From NCBI RefSeq assembly GCF_000143415.4, contig NW_003314332.1, forward strand, positions 181,667 through 245,666: a stretch of 64,000 nt of DNA, given 5' to 3'. Numbering within the stretch: the first letter of the stretch is position 1; every line of letters begins with the position of its first letter. The stretch is from Selaginella moellendorffii (lineage: Eukaryota > Streptophyta > Lycopodiopsida > Selaginellales > Selaginellaceae). This document shows positions 46,201 to 56,428 of the stretch, in pieces. The notes beneath the pieces were generated by a model. It was given only the letters and a program-made list of their open reading frames with translations. It made no database searches and had not been told where the DNA came from. The position numbers were made by a program, and so were the translations under genes.

Positions 46201-48650
46201 AGTCCACCGCAGTTGTACTCGACAACGCATTTGCCCTTGGAGTCGGAAGCAGGTGACCCACCCGCTATTGCGTTGAAGACCCAGCTGAGCATTTCCCATG
46301 CTGCACCTGGAGCTTTCTTTGGATTCGAAAGCTCCATAGCCGTCTTCAGTTCCTCAGGCACGGGTAAATTGACCTCCCTCAGATCAATTCGATCGGCCTT
46401 GTCGAACGAAGCTGGGAAGTCACTCCAGTCCCACTTTGCTGTAGGACCAATAACAAGGGCGAGTGTGAAGATGCGGACATTTGTCGGTATCTTCTTCTTA
46501 GCCATTATCCCATGGATCTCCCGCATCTCCTTGCCTTTCAACCGAGCCTTCACCTCATTCAAGGCCTTCCAGAACTTGTGATAGGATTCGGAGTCGTAGA
46601 TCATATAGTGGACTGAAGATTCCACCTCCGCAAGTCCCACCATTAAGTCAATGATGGAGCTGACTTCGTCTGCATGAGTGATCTCCTCGTTTGTGAAGTC
46701 CATCACACAAAAGATGTTCTTGACCTGCTCATCTCCGCGGGAAATGATGCTCCTCCACCTTTGATCCTCATCCGAATTCACGTATACCCGGTAAGGTTCT
46801 CGATAGGCCTCTGCTGCGGGGTCGAGCTGTTTCTGAAGCCGGCGGTCGACATCCCTCTTAATGAAATTTGGATACTGATCCAACTTCTCAGCTTTACTTT
46901 TCGTGGTATCCCGCAGCAGATCGATGAACTTGGGGGCCCCCTTCACGTACTCGTCGATGTCTTCATTTGACAACTCCAGCGCTTCCATCATCTCTTGCGT
47001 GGTGTCGATGCTCACCCTCTCCACGGCCACTTGCTCGAAGATCCAATCTTTCAATAGCGCACGAGCTCTCAGAGTCGTGCACAAGTCCTCGTATGTCACA
47101 ATATGGCCGAAAGTCATTTTGGTCTTGTTGAAGACTACCTCACCACGTAGAAGAGCATTAGCCACTGTCAGAAGGTCGTCGTCGTCTAGAGACCGCGACA
47201 AACACAAGGCGTTAAGCTTCAAATCATTGGGCTTCCGGCCGTCCTCCACACCCATTGAGTTTAGCAACTCCCCGTCATGGTACCTCCTCAGCACATCTAC
47301 CCATTTGTCAAAAACAACTTTTGTCGCGAGTAGAATGTTATGGATGCTGAGTGTGTCATTGACCCCCAGTTTTTTCGAGAGAAGACTCGAGAATTCCTGC
47401 AATGGAAATGGCGTGAGGCCACATGCTATGCCACATGCAACGAGGCTTACCTGCCAGGCGCTAGTTGCTAGTGCACGTCCTTGTCCTAGTTTTTGTGGCT
47501 TCTTCAGTTGAACCCAGAGCTTCTGTGTTCGTGCCAATGTCTCGTGCAGACCCAATTTGTAGCACGTTTCTTGCTTGACATTCTGTGCGTGGGAGATGTA
47601 TATGATAGATCTGAGGGGCGAGTTGCCTTTTATCAGGCGGACAACTCTTGTCTTGAAGACTTTCTTCACCTCCTCGCCCACCATAATATCCACAACTATC
47701 TCTTGCATCGCCAAGCTAGAATGCTGCCCGGAGACGGCATAGAACCGGATGTTCTGATCGTCCAACACCTTCCTATTGATCAAGTCTAGAAACCTCGTCT
47801 CGCCCTTCATTGTTCGGTAGTAGGGGATCACGTCTACGATGTCGGGTGTTACTGGACTTGCCAGCATCTTCTGCTTCAGTTTCTCCACCCACTCATCAGA
47901 TACTAGCCTGTGGTTGTATTTGCTTTGGATGTCGATACGGCTCACGTCGATTGTATATACTTTGTTGGAATAGTAACAAGTACTATTATCTGCGATGATT
48001 TTTGCTGCCTCTTCTTGCTCTGTCTGCTCTTTGCGGCTCTTCTTTTTGGTGGGTGTAGTGTTCGAACCCGAGGCAATGGCATCACCGAGTAGCTTCATTT
48101 TTGGAGGAGAGTCGGACGTCGGCTTGAGCTTAACCATCCTTTTCTGCTTTGGGGTAGTTTCCAGATCGACCCCCTTCCCCTTCGCTTTGCGAACTAAAAG
48201 CACTCTCAATGGCTCAATGTTGGAATATAGTTTTTGAACATCGCCGTAGGTGAGGTCCATGGATTCCATGTGATCTTCATAGACCCACAGCGTCTTTGAA
48301 ATTGTGGGCCTCCTGGACAACCTCTCCCTAGCTCCCTCTAGGAATTCCTCATAGCCGCTGCCCCCCTCCGGGAAGCCGCTAGGATGTGCAAGGTGGATCT
48401 TGAAGGCAACGTTGTCTCTACCACAAGTGCCAGTCCATATTCTTGCATGGAACTGCATAGAGTGTCTGTCACTTGGATGAGGATCCCCATGCATTCTTTT
48501 CTCCCACCATCTGTGTTGTACAGCCTCAGATCCTCGCCTTCCATCCCGAAAGTCCAACTGGTGAGCTCCTCCCCCTTCTTTGCATCCACATTGACAGTGG
48601 CTGGAAGAAGAACGCAATTCCTCACCTGTTCAGAAATGCACAACAATTAG
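43260..48650 (-). CDS. Multi-domain protein: ParB/sulfiredoxin-like segment, acidic linker, FCP1/NIF-like phosphatase domain
   Basis: The minus strand gives one long exon (~48650-46073, broken by a frame change near 48430 and split by an intron at 47397-47450), then small exons to 43260. Around 47940-47690 the protein reads VSRIDIQSKYNHRLVSDEW ... FYAVSGQHSSLAMQEI, the pattern of ParB/Srx-like domains. Its end (46300-46080: VVEYNCGGLFFQAALLKGVP) faintly resembles a methyltransferase. Next come Lys-rich nuclear-localisation-type exons, an acidic stretch (45023-45300), Ala/Pro repeats (44190-44700) and, at 44120-43260, an FCP1-type HAD domain: VFDLNGVLF, LGVWTSMMRHNA and ILIIDDSP. The HAD nucleophile motif has DLN, where FCP1 phosphatases have DxD. 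An in-frame TAG at ~45384 breaks the chain. Introns of 38-54 bp are readable at 46035-46072, 45898-45935, 45759-45807 and 45568-45614. Function unknown; it looks like an element-borne gene. Confidence 0.55.
44190..44710 (-). other. Degenerate Ala/Pro-rich amino-acid repeats within the ParB/FCP1-like gene
   Basis: Repeats of the form DHAPLDAAHTTE, DQAPLDPHEAAPA, DYAPLEPPYTAPA, CDHTPSEPPHATVEP and CAHTPSD, ~30-35 residues apart. Two of them are encoded over a copy of the 22-bp palindrome (44281-44302 and 44356-44377, the latter a perfect palindrome ATGGCGTGTGA/TCACACGCCAT), so the palindrome here is translated (EMACAHTPSD, EMACDHTPSE). Confidence 0.8.
45568..45614 (-). repeat. 47-bp intron containing the palindrome (45577-45598)
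   Basis: Minus-strand donor GTAATG and acceptor ATTGCAG. The palindrome ends 9 bp before the acceptor and makes up nearly half the intron. Confidence 0.75.
45759..45807 (-). repeat. 49-bp intron containing the palindrome (45768-45789)
   Basis: Donor GTACAA, acceptor CTTGCAG; the palindrome again ends 9 bp before the acceptor. Flanking exons keep a Lys/Ser-rich frame. Confidence 0.75.
45898..45935 (-). repeat. 38-bp intron containing the palindrome (45909-45930, one arm degraded)
   Basis: Donor GTAAGG, acceptor ATTATAG. The core CGTGAGG/CCTCACG is perfectly palindromic; the donor-side arm is altered. The intron is little more than the palindrome plus splice sites. Confidence 0.75.
47397..47450 (-). 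repeat. 54-bp intron containing the palindrome (47408-47429)
   Basis: Donor GTAAGC, acceptor CATTGCAG. The length is a multiple of three, so the raw frame reads through (ACGIACGLTPFP), which hides the intron. The palindrome ends 11 bp before the acceptor. Confidence 0.8.
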
Positions 48651-48860
48651 AGCTGACAGATGAAAAGCTAGCAGCTGGAAATAATGTGAGGCCACACGCC
48701 ATTCACCATTGCATCAGATGTCTTGAGGCTGCATCCTAAGATGGCCTGAGGCTACACACCATCTGTAACTGGACTGCACTCGAGAGCCCAATCGGTGCAT
48801 GCCAATGTTGGTACTGAATGGCATGTGGCCTCATGCCATTTTGTACTTGCCCTAAAAGAC
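48651..48860 (-). repeat. Probable 5' intron with three palindrome copies
   Basis: Copies at 48681-48702, 48741-48762 and 48818-48839 lie between a GTAAGTC donor (minus strand, ~48863) and a CTGAACAG acceptor (~48628). This would be an intron of ~235 bp upstream of the main exon. Confidence 0.6.
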
Positions 48861-49400
48861 TTACCATTTGAAGCCGAATGGAGGCGTTACAACCGGACTC
48901 GCTGGCGAATGTGCACTGTGTGTGCAGTGGATCGTAGCAGCAAGGCTACTCTGCCACTTATAGTTGGAGAGTGGCGCTGAAATCTCCCGGGACGCCAAGT
49001 GGGGGCGGAGTTGGCGGCGAAGTTACAAACTGGGTGTGTCTTGAAGTGGATGCCGATGCACACGAGCGCGATGCGAGCGCGAGTGTGATGCAAGCGCGAG
49101 TGGACGCTGATGCACACGAGAAACCTGTAGAGAAGGTAGATGAGCGCGAATGTGAGCGTGATCGCGAGTGGGAGCGCGATGCGAGCGCGAGTACGAAGCA
49201 AAATGCAAAACCTAACCTCACACGCGCGAAATGTCACGACGGTTGGTAGTCCCGCCACGTCATCATTCCTCGGACTTGGGCGCCACCATTAATTTCTGGA
49301 TCACCGCGCGCATGCATGCACGTGAAATCCAAAAGAAATCCGCAATGTCATCATTCCTCGGACTGCATGCACGCAAAATCCAAAAGAAAGATCATGATTG
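48861..49400. repeat. GC-rich imperfect repeats upstream of the ParB/FCP1-like gene
   Basis: 49040-49200 has irregular repeats of GCGATGCGAGCGCGAG type. 49258-49390 has a ~90-bp direct duplication (TCATCATTCCTCGGAC and AAATCCAAAAGAAA both twice). No gene seen; this may be a promoter or a former element end. Confidence 0.55.
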
Positions 49401-49499
49401 GGATATCATTTAATACCCTCGCTATATTTATACCATGCATGATTGGATATTCCAAAGCATCTTGTATTTCCAAAAATGCTAGATGTTCAGCTAAATAAA

Positions 49500-49640
49500 T
49501 TGTCAGAGGATTTGATGTGACGTTCAAGCGTGTGGGCTCATGCAATTTTGATCCCAAAAAATGCACTAAAAATTGCTCGGCGTCATCTGGCATTATCTCT
49601 TGAATGGTGTGGGGCCGCATGCCATTTTCAGGGGCACATA
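49500..49640. repeat. Segment duplicated at 53016-53110 and 53320-53352, with palindrome
   Basis: GATTTGATGTGACGTTCAAG and GTGGGCTCATGCAATTTTGA, then a palindrome (49604-49625), recur at ~53322 and ~53018-53110 (palindrome 53086-53110). The two copies lie on opposite sides of the hAT insertion. Confidence 0.75.
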
Positions 49641-49896
49641 GGAGTATATTCCTAGAATATTCTAACACGCGCGAGATTGTTTTGAGTTTTCTGGAGATCC
49701 AACCGTTAGATTGCAACTAGATTTTACAGAATGGTATACAATGTCCTTCTTGATGACCCTGCAAATAAGCATCTCAATCGGACACCACATGAGACCACAC
49801 GAGCCTTACAATGTTTCATGGGCATTTGCCATAGATCCGACCGTTATTTTGCTCCAAGATTCTACAGTTTGGTGTGCATTGACCTTTCCATCGACA

Positions 49897-52450
49897 CTGC
49901 AAAGCATAGTTACGAACACGAACATGGAACACGAACAGGAGCCTCAGATTTCAGGAACCCGAACACAGAACACGATCACGGCCCACGATGGCTCACGAAT
50001 ATTCTACTGAATATTCTAAGAATATGTTATTTAAAAATTATATTCTTTTTCTTATTATATTATTATAGGAATATGCTATATTTTATTATATTATTCTTAA
50101 TATTTTTATTTGCACATAAACTACTTCACACTTTTAAACTACTCAAATATCCTGCATCTCATCGTCATCTTCAACCTCATGATCTTCGACCTCACGATCT
50201 TCGACATCATCTCCATCTTCCTCTTCCTGTCCTGACTCAAGCTCGTCTTCAAGATGAGGAACTGTGTCCAGGACTTTGTAGCTTACAAACTTGTCGTAAT
50301 CACGATCATTTTTGCAGGTTAACAACCTGGTGTTGCAAGCCACAAAAACCAGATCCGCTGTCCTGTCCATGGTAAGTCTGTTCCTCTTTTTTGAAGAAAC
50401 ATGCTCGAAAGTACTGAACAATCTCTCCACCGAGGACGACGAGCATGCCTGACTTAGAACTCGAATGGCCAACTTTTGAAGAGCTGGAGAGTCATAACCA
50501 TAGTCCTCCCACCAACGTACAGCTCCCCTCTTAGTGCGATCAGCCTTAGCATCATATGAGTTGAAAATGCCTCCTATCCTCCGGTAAGTTAAAAGCTCAT
50601 CACGTATCACATCCCTCTCACTGGATGTAAACATGGCCAGCAGATAAGCATTCCAGTCCTTCATGACCTCTCTGTTAGCATGCTTTTCATACTCCTAAAA
50701 CTCGGGGTCCAACATGTATGCCACCGAGTGTATGAGCGAGTGATACTCATGCCACCTATTAGACATGATCTGATGAAGTTCCCTGTACCTGCCATAATCC
50801 GACTGTCCTTCCTCTAAACTTGCATCCAACCTGTTCATGCACTCATATATCTTTCCAATCGCAGGTATATCACCGTCCACAACACGAAGAAGCAGCATAA
50901 CATCCTTGGACACCTCTAGCATGTCCTTAACCTGTTGCCAGAAACTGTCATCAAAAACCGTTGCATAACTGTCCCTTCCTGCTCTCGACTTCGACTCAGG
51001 CCTTGCTCTGTACGCAGGGCATACGAACATCTGTTGTAAAGCTTCTCGGAGCTCCACCAGCCTCTCCATCATAATGAAGTTGTAGCCGAACCTGGTATCA
51101 CAATAACGCAGCAATCGCTTGTTAGTAAACTCCGCCAGCAGTGCCACTATATGAGAGTGGTTTCTAACGAAGATCACCAAAGACTTTCCACGCTCCAGAA
51201 GTGTTGCCATCCATGGAAGTACACCGAAGTCTTTCAAGGCATTGTTCAAGCAATGGGCAAAACATGCTGCCCATTGAATTTTCGGGTACCTCTATTGCAA
51301 AAGTGCTGCTGCTGCTCTGTTTGCATTTTCCCCATCGGTCACAACCATGACAACGTTCTCTGCACCTACAATGTTAATGCCTTCTTCCCAGCAGCGCAGA
51401 GTATTTTCAGCTGTTTTTCCTGTTAAGGAAATGTCGATAGCCTTCAAAAAAGCTCCTCGTCCTTGACTATATGCCACAAGCCCCATGATATGCCGATTCC
51501 TCCTATCTGCCCACCCGTCTGCGCATATGGTTGCACCCCTCTACTCCCACAGCTTCCTCAAGGACGCCATCTCAATGTCAATGAATCGTTTCTCTTTCAC
51601 CAAAAGCTTATCCCGGAGATCATCATATTTTGGTGGTGCATAAGGCACACCATGCCTGGCAACTTCCTGTATCATGTTGAGGAAGTAAGGTGACCGAGCC
51701 TTGACAAATGGAATGTGTTCATTCCAGAAAAATCTTCCGATAGCCACATCAACTCGGTTCTTCCGCTCAGGATCCATCGAATCAACAATATGGACTTGAC
51801 TCTGTTTGCTAAAAAACAGGGAACTGCAGCCACTTCCACTTGACTGGGATTATACCACCGGTGGAAATCCTTGGACATTGCCATCCATTCTCATAGAAGC
51901 ACCACCAGATTCATTCGGCCGTTTCTTCCCCCTTGCCCCTTTCTCGAAATCAATAACCTTTTGCATATTGAGCAGATCCGCTTTCTTGTTACCTGGGATG
52001 AGAGGACAACTCACAATATCCTTGCTGCCTGGGCCTTCTCCTAACAGATGAGCTCCCACATGATCAACACCACTCAGTTTGTTCACCATTGGGCAGTATT
52101 TGCATGACCATAATTTGTGGCCATGCCCCCTGCTCTCAAGAACACTTACCTCATCCCACCATCGCGAAGAAGGATGCTTTCGCAGTATGCTGGATTGCTG
52201 CGCCATGCTTGTTTGCCTTGGATTGCTGCTGCTGTGCCCTGAAATGGTGCGCCCTGGCTAGATTGTCGTGTGATGCCGTGCGCCCTAAAACCAGAATATT
52301 CCGCGCGAGAATATTCTAAACAGTGGTCCGTGTTACTAACACGGACCACTGTTCACGAACACGGCCGTGGGAACACGACCCATGGCCGTGTTCGTGAAAC
52401 ACGGTGAACACGGCCGGGATCCAGGCCGTGTTCGTAACACGGCTGCAAAG
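49897..52450 (-). mobile_element. hAT-family DNA transposon with 8-bp target duplication
   Basis: The element is 49905-52442 (2538 bp), flanked by perfect CTGCAAAG duplications (49897-49904 and 52443-52450), the 8-bp size diagnostic of hAT. Terminal inverted repeats share GTTACGAACACG a few bases from each end. The right subterminal region has nested inverted repeats (CAGTGGTCCGTGTTA with its complement at 52320-52352). Confidence 0.92.
50143..52206 (-). pseudogene. hAT transposase, one frame with four premature stops
   Basis: A single reading frame of ~688 codons. A BED-type zinc finger is at the N-terminus (WSCKYC ... CP around 52110-52010). A DUF659-like transposase core follows (GATICADGWADRRNRHIMG near 51540-51480; VVTDGENANRAAAALL). 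The C-terminal hAT dimerisation domain is LQKLAIRVLSQACSSSSVER, then LFSTFEHVSSKKRNRL. Stops at 51850-51852, 51541-51543, 51292-51294 and 50695-50697 are TAA/TAG, no frameshift anywhere, and at least three fit Gln-to-stop C-to-T change. The acidic C-terminal tail is unusual. Confidence 0.92.
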
Positions 52451-53400
52451 GGACATCACAATCAGATGCGGGATCACAAGAAACCAACTTCACTAACTCT
52501 GGTTTCACCAAGATCTACGTAAGGAGTTATGAAATGAAAGGACCTTCTCTATTGAAATGTGTTTATGGTCCTAGGGGCATTGTGACATATCAAAGGATTT
52601 TGCATCAAGTTCTGTATTTGCATGTTTATCAAGCTACTGAATTGCTAAACCCTAAACCCTAAACCCTAAACCCTAAACATGTGGCAAATGCTGCGTGGAG
52701 AAAGATGCCCTTTCTGGGCAAATGCTGTAAGAGGCAGATACCGAGCAGATGTATCTCAGGCTAGCGAAGGGGACAAACAAAAGCTAGCTATAAACATGAC
52801 GGGATGCAAATAGATTACTAGGCTGGTCCTGCGAAAATCAAAAACCATAATTGAAAACATTGAAAATGCAAAAAGAAAGGTTTATAATATTTTTGAATTT
52901 TAAGCAACCAAAGGAATGTAAGTAGGGCATGTGTTTGTAAGTTTAAAAATGCCTCAACCACTTAAATTCCCAAGTAAATAAAGCTGTTTCTATTTTTGGT
53001 ACAGGTAAACTTTATAGCATGTGGGCTCATGCAATTTTGAACCCAAAAATGCACCAAAAAATGCTCGACTAGCATTATTCTTTGAATGGCATGTGGCCTT
53101 ATATTGCCATAAATGGACGTACACACACAGCATAATTATTCCTTTATACGGCGAATAATCTTGGCGCGGATCGCTGACACGGCATGGCAAAGTTCGAATC
53201 ACTGACATGGCACAGCTGGATCGAGGCAAGGACATGATGTGACAAAGTTCAACCTCCGACAGCAAAGTCTAGAAGCTACTCAGTTTGAAATTTGTCAGAG
53301 GAATCATAAGATCTGGTTTGTCAGACGATTTGATGTGACGTTCAAGCGTGTGTTATTTTTGAATTCTCGAACTCATTCCTAGGTCTATCATTTTTGTGCG
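52451..53400. other. Intergenic between hAT and the DUF7869 gene
   Basis: Apart from the telomeric repeat and the segment shared with 49500-49640, no gene or motif is seen. Confidence 0.55.
52645..52678. repeat. Interstitial telomeric repeat (CCCTAAA)n
   Basis: About 4.8 copies of the plant-type telomere heptamer, alone within intergenic DNA. Confidence 0.95.
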
Positions 53401-53540
53401 CCGTGTTCTTGGTTCCGTTGAGCGCAGTGAGCGCTGCTTGTGTAAGCAGCGTTGTGAGCTGTGGTTTATGCGTCTACAAGCGGTTGCGGCATTGCGAGCG
53501 CCATTGCGAGCGGCAGTTTATGCGAGTGGCAGTTTGTGCA

Positions 53541-53607
53541 AGCGGCGCTACGAGCAGTTGCGGTGTTGCGAGCGGCGCTACGAGTAGTTGCGGTGTTGCG
53601 AGCGGCA
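53541..53607. repeat. 30-bp tandem repeat, ~2.2 copies
   Basis: Units start at 53541 and 53571 (AGCGGCGCTACGAGCAGTTG...). GC-rich and preceded by related GCGAGCG repeats. Lies in the putative 5' leader of the DUF7869 gene. Confidence 0.85.
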
Positions 53608-53700
53608 CTGTCTTTGGTGTGGCTACCGCTTCCTCTTGATATTCGGCACTTGTGCTTCCTGGTATGTTCACCATGAAATGGCTTAGGACCACATTTAGAA

Positions 53701-53722
53701 ATGGCATGAGGCCACATGCCAT
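53701..53722. repeat. 22-bp palindrome, best-preserved copy
   Basis: Arms ATGGCATGAGG and CCACATGCCAT. Lies 26 bp before an AG (53748-53749) that could be the 3' splice site leading into the DUF7869 coding region. A degraded copy (ATGGCTTAGGACCACAT) is just upstream at 53678. Confidence 0.85.
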
Positions 53723-54384
53723 CTTGGGCCCTTGCAATTTCATGGCTAGCGTATTGTCATGTATGTCTTCGATGGGAATGTGGTCGCTATTGAACGAGGA
53801 GAGGTGGTCGTCGGGGTAAATGTTGTTGTTGCCTTGAAAAATCTGCAGAAAAAAGCAGATGTTGGGGACAGCGCAAGTGCGACGCATGTTCCCTCCGTGG
53901 ATCTTAAGAACCGTGCTACATAGATTCAGGCAAAGGTGTTTCTAAACAACCCCGAGGGGGAGGTGGTAGCTGAGAGCTTAGCCACAGTTGTCGATCCAAG
54001 AGATGCGGTTGCTAATCAAGAATTGGGCTGGGATGATATTGGAGTTGCGATTTTAGAGGTTGTTGACACAGAAGAAAACAGTCTGACTATTGGAAGCATT
54101 GTGCGGTGGAAATTGAGGCATTTAGTGTTTGAGAATGTGAAGGATTCACAATCAAACACCACTACAACTGATGACAAAACATCTCTTCATGGGAAAAGAA
54201 AGTACACCTTCTTAAAGCGCAGCCAAAGGGATCTGAGCAACGAACCGAAAAGGCAGAAAATAGCGATGGAGGTTCGAATGGTCTCGACAGTTGCTTGTTA
54301 CAAGAGGAGGTGCTGTCAACATGCTGATTCGGATGCTATTGAAGAGGAGAGAGCAAGATACAAGACATTGTCCTGGAAGGCAGT

Positions 54385-55528
54385 TGTAAGAGACTAAATT
54401 TTCCATTCTACTTTAGTCACTTAACCACACCTCTGACCACTTGGAGGAGTCTCATTCACAACCTCCATAAGTCCAATCCAGGACTTGGGACTTGCTAGCC
54501 CCGAGAATGGCATCCATGCCACTCAACATTTGCACTTGGTCCAAGTGCTCCACGTGTCCGATCCCATGACCGACACTCAAAGGTACCACCGACATAGCAG
54601 CCCGTTACGCTGAGGCCATGCCCAATCACCTTTGCCACATTGGTAGTCCAATACCACTTGCATCACAGTCTTGGCTCCCAAGACTAGGCAAACCATCCGT
54701 GAGTGGTCATCTCAGATCCACTCCTTAGCATCCTTAGGATGCCCACCGACAAGGGGATAGCCTTCCCCAATATCCCTCTGTCAGTCCCCACTAAGTCCCT
54801 TTCTGCCCCTGGTCGTGTTTGCCAAGACTGTCACTGGATCGAGACCCACAGGCCCGACCACTAAGTCCCACAGTCCTCTGGGACTTCCTCACCACACGAC
54901 TGTGTCCTTGGTCACTACCCCAGAGGACTGCTCCTCTTCCTTTCCACAGTCTGGGCCTTTGGGACAACATTTCGGAACACCGTGGCCTTACGCGAGCCAC
55001 CTGGGTAATCTCCTCGCCTTCTGCCCTTGGGTGCTCTAGCCATGGGCTTAGAGCGGGTTCCGTTGAGCCACACCAGGTATCCAAGTAGGTAGTGCCACCC
55101 ACACTTGGACTGGGAGCATCGGCCAGTCGATCTCCCGGGGGAACTAGAGCCGGCTCTTGAACACTTCACCAAGCTACCCCGCTTGTCGGTCTGTGTTCAC
55201 TCTAGTCTTGGACTTCCCAGTGGGCAGCTCATCACCCAACACTGGGTCCGGCCTTCCTGGGCCAAACTGGCCAAACTGGCCAAACTGGCCTTTCCTGGCC
55301 AAACTGGCCTTTCCTGGCCAAACTGGCCTTTCCTGGCCAAACTGGCTCCACTGCAGTCCTCCCCCTTACTATACTTTTGGAGCTCACCAAACCCCCCAGG
55401 GTCTGGGAGACGAACGCTTTGGGCTTTCACCCTCTCAGACTCGAACTCGGACTCGGACTCGGACTCGGACTCGGACTTGGACTCGGACTTGGACTCGGGC
55501 TCGGGCTCGGTCTCGGCCTCGGTCCCGA

Positions 55529-55566
<38 letters not shown>

Positions 55567-56428
55567 CCGGTCTCGGTCTCGACTTTGGACTCCATCTCGG
55601 ACTCCATCTCGGACTCCATCTCGGACTCCATCTTGGACTCCATCTCGGGTCCATCTCGGGTCCATCTCGGACTCCATCTCGGGTCCATCTCGGACTCCAT
55701 TTCGGGTCCATCTCGGACTCCATCTCGGACTCCATTTCGGGTCCATTTCGGGTCCACCTCGGACTCCATCTCGGACTCCATTTCGGGTCCATCTCGGGTC
55801 CACCTCGGACACCATCTCGGGTCCATCTCGGACTCCACTTCGGACTCCAACTCGGGTCTATCTCGGACTCCACTTCGGACTCCAACTCGGGTCCATCTCG
55901 GACTCCATCTCGGACTCCATTTCGGGTCCATCTCAGGTCCACCTCGGACTCCATCTCAGACTCCATCTCGGGTCCATCTCGGACTCCATCTCGGACTCCA
56001 TCTCGGATCCATCTCAGACTCCATCTCAGACTCCATCTCGGACTCCACTTCGGGTCCATCTCGGACTCCATATCGGACTCCATCTCGGACTCCACTTCGG
56101 GTCCATCTTGGACTCCATATCGGACTCCATCTCGGACTCCACTTCGGACTCCATATCGGACTCCACTTTGGGTCCATCTCGGACTCCATCTCGGACACTT
56201 CCACGTGTCATGTGTTGGTCCTTTTGGGTCCCTTTTTGGAGCCTCGCTTTTTGCTCGCTTCGTGCTCATTCCTCGAGCACTTCTTTGGGAGTTCCACTCC
56301 CGCTCTTGACTTTTCAAGTCGGAGCTTTTGGTCCAAACGTGTTACGCTCGTTTGGCTCTCGCTTCAGCCACTACCACGTGGCACCCTTTCCGGCTCCACT
56401 TTGGGGCCTAGGGATTTTGTGTCTCACA
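54385..56428 (-). repeat. LTR (3' LTR of the LARD-like element)
   Basis: Contains at 55255-55345 four to five copies of a GGCCAAACTGGCC-type unit and at 55435-56195 a GA/CT-strand-biased array of hexamers (GGACTC, GGTCTC) and 12-24 bp units (TCGGACTCCATC, TCGGGTCCATC). The array is open in several frames on both strands, which is why long false ORFs appear here. Confidence 0.92.

Noticed and set aside
48338-48617. ATG at 48617 as start of the 853-codon minus-strand frame
   Set aside because: The first ~70 residues of that frame are Cys/Arg-rich nonsense, while an overlapping frame (48646-48440) reads like normal protein (TSWTFGMEGEDLRLYN). A frame change near 48430 is more likely.
53394-53639. 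Small Ala/Arg-rich plus-strand ORFs
   Set aside because: They result from a GC-rich 30-bp tandem repeat, and no frame is consistent with the downstream gene.
54508-54525. GAATGGCATCCATGCCACTC in the LTR as another copy of the private palindrome
   Set aside because: It lacks the GGCC centre and the 22-bp spacing, and is simply part of the LTR (also at ~40258 and ~60658).
55435-56195. Regular repeats that could suggest a CRISPR array
   Set aside because: Units are head-to-tail and degenerate with no unique spacers, inside a plant LTR.
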